NCBI GenBank assembly: GCA_012519645.1 | Contig: JAAYPU010000429.1 | Coordinates: 1-9,473 of the forward strand | DNA: 9,473 bases | From: Clostridiales bacterium | GTDB lineage: Bacteria > Bacillota > Clostridia > Peptostreptococcales > JAAYPU01 | Direction of reading: 5' to 3' | Shown here: positions 5,418-9,473 of the stretch, one piece after another | How the letters are laid out: every line of letters starts with the position of its first letter | Position numbering within the stretch: the stretch's first letter is position 1 | Position numbers and translations under genes: made by a program | The notes under the pieces: generated by a model | Seen by the model: the letters and a program-made list of their open reading frames with translations, nothing else | The model's database searches: none | What the model was told of the DNA's origin: nothing

Positions 5418-6680
5418 TTAAAGTTCATGCAGGAATAGTCCGCTTCCGAGTTTTGGCTCAAACCAAGTGGATTTTGGCGGCATGACTAAACCATTGTCAG
5501 ATACCTCCAATAAATCTTCAATGGATACGGGGTACAAAGCGAAGGCTGCTTTCATATCCGTATGAACACGTTTCTCTAATTCATTTAATCCTCGGATACC
5601 TCCTACAAAGTCAATGCGGTGGTCTTTTCTCGGATCTTCAATACCTAAAATAGGTGCAAGTATGTGCTCCTGCAATACAGATACATCCAGTCTTCTGATG
5701 ATATCATTTTTAATGACAATGTCTTCTTTTGCCTCTAATTTATACCATTTATTGTTAAGATACATACCAAAAACATGCGGTTTTTCCGGTCTATAGGGTT
5801 CATCTGAAAGGTGCTCGGAAACAAAGAATTTTTCTTTGATCTTTGATATGAAATCGGATTCCGATAGACCATTTAAATCGCTTACCACACGATTATAATC
5901 AAAGATTTTTAAATCAGTGTGAGGAAACATGACAGCAAGAAAGAAGTTAAATTCTTCAGTTCCGTCATATTCGGGATCATTTTCTCTTCGTTTTAAACCC
6001 ACCTTTACAGCAGAGGCTGTTCTGTGGTGTCCGTCGGCAATATAAAGAGATTCAATCTTATTAAAGTTTTCGGAGAGTATATTGATTATATTCTCGTCAT
6101 TAATGATCCAAACGATATGCCGGATATTATCATCGGAAATAATATCATAAACAGGCTTATTCTCTAATGTACATTTTTCAATAACATCATTTATGGTATC
6201 GTTTTTTCTGTAAGTAAGGAAAACCGGCTCAGTATTCGCATTGCAAATATCAAAATGGTTGATTCTGTCAAGTTCCTTTTCATATCTCGTAAATTCATGT
6301 TTTTTAATTACATTATTTTGATAATCATCAATAGATGCACAAGCTACAAGACCCGTCTGAATTCTGCCATCCATTATTTCCCTATAGATATAAAAGCAAG
6401 GTTTATCTTCCTTTATGAAAATACCTTCCTTAAGGTTGTTATCAATATTTTCCTTTGCTTTTTTATAGACAGCTTCCTCATATGGATTCGTACTTTCAGG
6501 AAGGTCTATTTCAGAACGGCATATGTGAAGAAAGCTGTAAGGTTTATCCTTTGCCATTTCAAATGCTTCTTTTCTGCTCATTACATCGTAAGGAAGTGAT
6601 ATTACCTCTTTTGAATATTGCTGAGCCGGGCGAATAGCTTTAAAGGGTTTGATAGTGACCATATATTTGTTTTCTTTCAT
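5418..6680 (-). CDS. DUF1015 family protein (ParB-like 'DGHHR' motif)
   Basis: 420 residues, matching the DUF1015 family (PF06245) over its full length. Family signatures: IKPFKAIRP at 10-18, SLPYDVMSRKEA at 28-39, HEFTRYEKELDRINHF at 128-143, NTEPVFLTY at 149-157, YIADGHHRTASA at 213-224, DFVGGIRGL at 357-365 and the C-terminal MPPKSTWFEPKLGSGLF at 400-416. No signal peptide or membrane segment, so probably cytosolic. The biochemical function is not established to my knowledge. The DGHHR segment resembles the nucleotide-binding part of ParB/Srx-fold proteins, some of which are free-serine kinases, and in several Clostridia the family lies beside serine-biosynthesis genes; neither is seen here. 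The ATG at 6680 is the most upstream start (in-frame TAA above it), but methionine 7, just before IKPFKAIRP, is equally plausible; neither has a good ribosome binding site. It is read from its own promoter and is convergent to the LacI-type gene. Confidence -1.
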   Translation of the reverse strand: MKENKYMVTIKPFKAIRPAQQYSKEVISLPYDVMSRKEAFEMAKDKPYSFLHICRSEIDLPESTNPYEEAVYKKAKENIDNNLKEGIFIKEDKPCFYIYREIMDGRIQTGLVACASIDDYQNNVIKKHEFTRYEKELDRINHFDICNANTEPVFLTYRKNDTINDVIEKCTLENKPVYDIISDDNIRHIVWIINDENIINILSENFNKIESLYIADGHHRTASAVKVGLKRRENDPEYDGTEEFNFFLAVMFPHTDLKIFDYNRVVSDLNGLSESDFISKIKEKFFVSEHLSDEPYRPEKPHVFGMYLNNKWYKLEAKEDIVIKNDIIRRLDVSVLQEHILAPILGIEDPRKDHRIDFVGGIRGLNELEKRVHTDMKAAFALYPVSIEDLLEVSDNGLVMPPKSTWFEPKLGSGLFLHEL

Positions 6681-6683
6681 ATT

Positions 6684-6711
6684 TCGACTTTATAAGTAGT
6701 CGATTAACGAC
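6684..6711 (-). promoter_or_regulatory. Overlapping short stems in the DUF1015 leader
   Basis: Two inverted repeats share bases: TCGACT (6684-6689) with AGTCGA (6698-6703), loop 8 nt; and GTCG (6699-6702) with CGAC (6708-6711), loop 5 nt. They lie between the predicted transcription start and the ATG, so the leader RNA could form one or the other. The stems are only 6 and 4 bp. They may instead be an operator, or chance. Confidence -1.
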
Positions 6712-6732
6712 CTGATGCCGAGTAATGATTAC

Positions 6733-6761
6733 ATTATAGGGAGTTTTTATGAGTATTTCAA
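6733..6761 (-). promoter_or_regulatory. SigA-type promoter for the DUF1015 gene
   Basis: On the minus strand, TTGAAA (6761-6756) is followed after exactly 17 nt by TATAAT (6738-6733). The -10 is perfect, the -35 has five of six bases, and the spacing is ideal. The transcript would start near 6726 and leave a leader of roughly 46 nt before the ATG at 6680. This is the best promoter in the window. Confidence -1.
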
Positions 6762-6798
6762 TGCTATTGAATAAAAAAAAGCGGGAAGGCAAAAATAG

Positions 6799-6868
6799 AG
6801 AGCAGAGATTAGAGGTCAGAGGTCAGTGTTAGATAAGAACTAAAAACTAAGAACTAAGAGTTAAGGAA
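6799..6868. repeat. Heptanucleotide array, locus E left
   Basis: Ten units in register: AGAGCAG, AGATTAG, AGGTCAG, AGGTCAG, TGTTAGA, TAAGAAC, TAAAAAC, TAAGAAC, TAAGAGT, TAAGGAA. The word passes from AGGTCAG to TAAGAAC without phase loss, and the last unit is the TAAGGAAG junction also found at locus B. Confidence -1.
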
Positions 6869-6869
6869 G

Positions 6870-6894
6870 CTTTTGTGTTCTCCAAACACAAAAG
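6870..6894. repeat. Core palindrome of locus E
   Basis: CTTTTGTGTT, loop CTCCA, AACACAAAAG: a perfect 10-bp stem, extended outward by one G-U and one A-T pair. It lies upstream of the PBP gene. No T-run follows; its apex differs from the GC-containing apex of the other cores. Confidence -1.
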
Positions 6895-6896
6895 TT

Positions 6897-6931
6897 ACAT
6901 TAATTGTCAATTATCAATTATCAATTAAAAG
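6897..6931. repeat. Heptanucleotide array, locus E right
   Basis: Five units: ACATTAA, TTGTCAA, TTATCAA, TTATCAA, TTAAAAG. On the minus strand they read as TTGATAA/TTGACAA, the ACAATTG-type family seen at locus B. The last unit merges into the PBP ribosome binding site AAAAGGTGA (6927-6935). Confidence -1.
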
Positions 6932-6944
6932 GTGACGATAAAAA

Positions 6945-8606
6945 ATGAGACAAGATAAAGAAATATATGATGGTGAAATAAACAATAAAAACAGAATGCA
7001 GCTTCTGGGCGGAATCATATCGTTTGCAATGCTTCTATTAATTATACGTGTTTTTTTTATTCAAATTATAGATGGACAGGAATATAAAAGTATGGCTGAA
7101 AGGCAGCAGCAATATAAAATCAATCATTCCAGTACAAGAGGGACTATTTATGACCGAAATAAGATTCCATTGACTAATGTGGAAGATGCAGTGCTTTTGT
7201 TCGTTGACAGTATGATTTTAGAAGAGGCCGGTAATATGGGACTGATAGGTATTGGAGAAGAAGATACGGAAATATTAGGAAAAAACGGAGGTACGCGTTA
7301 TAAGATATTAAAAGTAAATAATGAAAATCAGGAGGTTATGTCAAACCTCCTTGATTCTTATTGGACTTATCCTTTGAAAACCTATAACAGGTATTATGAA
7401 AAACAGCCTGCCGCGCATATCATAGGGTATATTACCCAATGGAATAATAAAGGTGCCGCAGGACTTGAGAAAAGCTATGAGACTATACTTAATGCCTCGA
7501 AACCGGAAATATATGCGACTGTAGATGGTTTAAACAACATAATACCAGGACTCGGCTTTAAAATAAAAAATAATAACAAAAACGGAAGTATTATTACAAC
7601 ATTGGATATTGAGCTGCAAAAATTTGTTGAAAAAGTAATGGAGGATCATGATATAAAAGGCAGTGTTGTTGTTTTGGATCCATCTAACGGACATATTTTG
7701 GCATGTGCTAATTATCCTTCCTATGACCCGGATAATGTGACCGAATATCTTTCAGGTCAAGATGAAGAGTTTTTTAATAGAGCTATACAAGTAGGTTATC
7801 CGCCGGGATCCATTTTTAAGATAGTAGTTGCAGCAGCAGCTTTAGAGGCTGGAAGTGCCGATATGAATACAAATTTTACATGTAATGGCTATGAATTGAT
7901 TAATGATATACAAATCAAGTGTTCCTCGTTTTCCAGAGGAGGCCATGGGGATATTTCTTTTTCAGACGCTTTCAGTGAATCATGTAATTCCGCATTTATC
8001 CAGTTAGGGAAAATGGTTGGAAGTGATAGTATTTTAAAAATGAGTAAAAGATTTGGACTTGGACAAAAAACAGGGATTCCCATAGATGAAGAAAATGCTG
8101 GCAACCTGCCTACTGTGGATGAAGTGAAAGGCGCAGGGATCGGAAATTTATCAGTAGGGCAGGGAGAATTGCTGGTTACACCACTTCAGGTTGCAAGGGT
8201 TACTGCAATTATTGCAAATCAGGGTGTTGACAAGGGAGTAACCTTGGTGAGTGAGATTATAGATTCTGATGGAACAAGCATTCAGGTCGATTTGCCGCCC
8301 CAAAAACGGATCATTTCAAAAGATATAGCTTATACAATTACTGAAATGATGAAGGAAACAGTCCAATCCGGAACTGCGGATAATCTTGGACAGATTTTTC
8401 AATGGAATGTAGCGGGCAAGACTGGTTCGGCTGAGTCAGTATATAACAATAAGGAGGTTGTACATGGCTGGTTTACCGGCTTTTTACCTGCTGATGAACC
8501 CGAATATATCATTACTGTTTTTGTAGAAGATGGAAAATCGGGCAGAAATTCAGCTGTTCCGGTATTTAAGAAGATCGGTGAGTTTCTGTATCAGATGGAT
8601 AATTAG
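6945..8606 (+). CDS. Class B penicillin-binding protein (transpeptidase, PbpA/FtsI-like)
   Basis: Monofunctional DD-transpeptidase that cross-links peptidoglycan outside the membrane. A short cytoplasmic tail (residues 1-17) is followed by one membrane anchor at about 18-41 and an extracellular body. The class B motif RGTIYDRNKIPL is at 65-76. The three active-site motifs are intact: SIFK with the acyl-serine S289 and K292 (PPGSIFKIV), SCN at 346-348, and KTGSAES at 492-498. HGWFTGFLPADEPEYIITVF at 507-526 is the usual C-terminal strand region. At 553 residues it is a compact member; no PASTA domains are present, so it is unlike SpoVD of B. subtilis. The ATG has the ribosome binding site AAAAGGTGA 9 nt upstream. 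It precedes sigK by 314 nt, which may suggest a role near sporulation, but the gap is long and carries its own repeats and possible promoter. PbpA-type elongation PBP or sporulation PBP cannot be separated from sequence alone. Confidence -1.
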   Translation: MRQDKEIYDGEINNKNRMQLLGGIISFAMLLLIIRVFFIQIIDGQEYKSMAERQQQYKINHSSTRGTIYDRNKIPLTNVEDAVLLFVDSMILEEAGNMGLIGIGEEDTEILGKNGGTRYKILKVNNENQEVMSNLLDSYWTYPLKTYNRYYEKQPAAHIIGYITQWNNKGAAGLEKSYETILNASKPEIYATVDGLNNIIPGLGFKIKNNNKNGSIITTLDIELQKFVEKVMEDHDIKGSVVVLDPSNGHILACANYPSYDPDNVTEYLSGQDEEFFNRAIQVGYPPGSIFKIVVAAAALEAGSADMNTNFTCNGYELINDIQIKCSSFSRGGHGDISFSDAFSESCNSAFIQLGKMVGSDSILKMSKRFGLGQKTGIPIDEENAGNLPTVDEVKGAGIGNLSVGQGELLVTPLQVARVTAIIANQGVDKGVTLVSEIIDSDGTSIQVDLPPQKRIISKDIAYTITEMMKETVQSGTADNLGQIFQWNVAGKTGSAESVYNNKEVVHGWFTGFLPADEPEYIITVFVEDGKSGRNSAVPVFKKIGEFLYQMDN

Positions 8607-8610
8607 ACTT

Positions 8611-8680
8611 AACTGAAAGATGAAAACTGATAACTGATAGTAAGAGTAGATGACAGATGAAAGATGAGAGATGAAAGTTT
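8611..8680. repeat. Heptanucleotide array, locus F left
   Basis: Ten units in register: AACTGAA, AGATGAA, AACTGAT, AACTGAT, AGTAAGA, GTAGATG, ACAGATG, AAAGATG, AGAGATG, AAAGTTT. It begins 4 nt after the PBP stop and mixes the AACTGAT word (loci B and D) with the AAAGATG word (locus A). Confidence -1.
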
Positions 8681-8686
8681 AGGATG

Positions 8687-8703
8687 ACTTTGCTATGCAA
8701 AGT
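8687..8703. repeat. Core palindrome of locus F
   Basis: ACTTTGC, loop TAT, GCAAAGT: a 7-bp perfect stem preceded by GGATG. It is almost the same as the locus A core (GACTTTGC/GCAAAGTC), and GGATGACTTTGC here is the reverse complement of GCAAAGTCATCC there. The following bases are AT-rich (ATAGATTTATTTATAG), so weak termination after the PBP gene is possible but not convincing. Confidence -1.
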
Positions 8704-8856
8704 ATAGATTTATTTATAGATATTTCTATGTTGTTAAAACAATATTAAATCGCAACCTTTTAATAAATGAAATTTGACTACTGCTAATTTCTACATTAAC
8801 TATCCGCTTTTTATCTATCATCTTTCATCTATTTTTCGGCTTTTTTTTAAGTACAT
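8704..8856. other. AT-rich non-coding stretch upstream of sigK
   Basis: I find no gene here. The stretch 8704-8810 has no heptamer phase, unlike the space next to the other palindromes. A TTGACT at 8774-8779 has no matching -10. A T8 run at 8841-8848 follows CGGC but has no upstream stem, so it is not a terminator on the plus strand. An inverted heptamer block sits at 8811-8831. Confidence -1.
8811..8831. repeat. Heptanucleotide block, locus F right (displaced)
   Basis: Three units: TTATCTA, TCATCTT, TCATCTA. They are the reverse complement of the AAAGATG/TAGATGA words at 8646-8673, so they look like the right arm of locus F, but about 107 bp from the core instead of abutting it. Confidence -1.
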
Positions 8857-8885
8857 GCACTTTTTACGTTTTCAGCTCATATAAT
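8857..8885 (+). promoter_or_regulatory. Possible SigE-type promoter of sigK
   Basis: GCACTTT (8857-8863), 14 nt, then CATATAAT (8878-8885). Against the B. subtilis SigE consensus (KMATATT, 14 nt, CATACAHT) the -10 matches 7 of 8 and the -35 5 of 7, with correct spacing. The same region contains TATAAT (8880-8885) but no good SigA -35. SigE control of sigK is known in B. subtilis; here it is inference from position and match. Confidence -1.
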
Positions 8886-8920
8886 TTAAGACCATATAAA
8901 TGTAAAGGTGTGGAAAGTGT

Positions 8921-9473
8921 ATGTTGTTATCTGTATTAACCACTTCTTTATTCTTTTCAAAACCGCTTTTGCTCTTAATGTCCTATGTATCAATCGGAAA
9001 TTCATTTCCAAAACCGCTTACTGAAGAAGAGGAGGAATATTATCTTAAATTATACGAACAGGGTGATAAAGAAGCTAAAAATATCCTCATTGAAAGAAAT
9101 CTGAGACTTGTTGCCCATATTGTCAAAAAATACGGCAATACCGGAAAGGATCCGGATGATCTTATTTCAATAGGAACTATAGGGCTTATAAAATCCATCA
9201 ACACATATGATAAAAATAAAGGAACACGTCTTGCAACATATTCCGCACGATGTATTGAGAATGAAATATTAATGAATATCAGAGCAGGACGGAAAAACAG
9301 AACTGAGGTATCCTTGCATGAACCGATAGGTATCGATAAAGAAGGTAACGAGATCTCGTTCAATGACATTCTGGGCTCCGACGCCGACAGCATAGTGGAT
9401 GATGTTGATATCCGAATACAGGTAAAAAAATTATACAAAAAAATAACCAATGTACTAAAAGGGAGAGAAAAAA
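8921..9473 (+). CDS. sigK: Pro-sigma-K, mother-cell late sporulation sigma factor (3' end outside window)
   Basis: 184 codons in frame, open at the right edge. It directs late mother-cell transcription (coat, cortex, spore release) after removal of an inhibitory pro-sequence. The N terminus MLLSVLTTSLFFSKPLLLLM is a hydrophobic pro-sequence, followed by SYVSIGNSFPKPLT, which aligns with the B. subtilis processing site (cut just before the Tyr) and mature start. Sigma-70 region 2 is clear: NLRLVAHIVKKY at about 60-71, DDLISIGTIGLIK at about 79-91 and RLATYSARCIENEILMNIR at about 103-121. Then EVSLHEPIGIDKEGNEISF as in sigma-K. The visible part ends at the start of region 4 (LKGREK). The frame passes the middle of the gene without interruption, so no skin-like element is inserted there. 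AAAGGTG (8904-8910) serves as ribosome binding site. Region 4 and the stop lie beyond the window. Confidence -1.
   Translation, partial: MLLSVLTTSLFFSKPLLLLMSYVSIGNSFPKPLTEEEEEYYLKLYEQGDKEAKNILIERNLRLVAHIVKKYGNTGKDPDDLISIGTIGLIKSINTYDKNKGTRLATYSARCIENEILMNIRAGRKNRTEVSLHEPIGIDKEGNEISFNDILGSDADSIVDDVDIRIQVKKLYKKITNVLKGREK

Noticed and set aside
8841..8848. Intrinsic terminator at the T8 run
   Set aside because: No stem precedes the run; CCGCTTTTT at 8803-8811 is not its complement.
8861..8874. CcpA cre-like site upstream of sigK
   Set aside because: ACGTTTTCA matches one half well, but the other half is a T-run missing the conserved G and A; 12 of 14 against a degenerate consensus in AT-rich DNA is not convincing.
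1179..8920. Insertion sequences or phage remnants
   Set aside because: No transposase, integrase or long terminal inverted repeat with target duplication; the palindromes are short and carry no coding content.
9040..9450. Minus-strand open frame of 136 codons
   Set aside because: It is the antisense shadow of sigK, whose plus-strand frame has clear sigma-70 motifs.

Overview
The window reads as an AT-rich, low-GC chromosomal segment of an endospore-forming anaerobic Firmicute (Clostridia). The main evidence is a sigK gene with a typical pro-sequence at the right edge. RluB, YtqB/MnmM, Cmk, DUF1015 and class B PBP homologues of Gram-positive type, strong purine-rich ribosome binding sites and several TTG starts agree with this. 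No transposase, integrase, phage, CRISPR, tRNA or rRNA gene is visible.

Layout from left to right: a 5'-truncated FAD-dependent oxidoreductase of the GidA/MnmG-like kind (3-1178, +); rluB, 23S rRNA pseudouridine synthase (1430-2134, +); a small GNAT-like protein (2307-2723, +) closely followed by the SAM methyltransferase ytqB/mnmM (2744-3325, +) and an unlisted 47-residue membrane protein (3342-3485, +); cmk, cytidylate kinase (3596-4246, +); a LacI/GalR regulator resembling CcpA (4310-5326, +); a convergent DUF1015 protein (5418-6680, -) with a clear SigA-type promoter; a class B penicillin-binding protein (6945-8606, +); and the first 184 codons of pro-sigma-K (8921-9473, +), cut by the window end. 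The genes are mostly housekeeping: RNA modification, nucleotide metabolism, carbon regulation, cell wall and sporulation.

The unusual part lies between the genes. All six longer intergenic gaps (about 90-310 bp) carry degenerate tandem repeats with a strict 7-nt period, about 84 units in total by hand count. The 7-mer word differs from gap to gap (ATGAAAG, TTAAATC, GAACTTC, ACAATTG, TTAGTTA, TAATTCT, TCAGTTG, AACTGAT and so on), but the period never changes, and within an array one word turns into another without losing phase. The arrays flank perfect palindromes. Four of the six main palindromes share the apex TTTGC-(3 to 5 nt)-GCAAA, and several share the junctions TAAGGAAG on the left and CCTTATCTT on the right. 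In most gaps the left and right arrays are mirror images in strand sense, so the unit looks like array, palindrome, inverted array. This modular heptamer/palindrome element family is the best candidate here for something poorly described; its function is unknown. Very short gaps (2724-2743, 3326-3341, 4247-4309) lack it.
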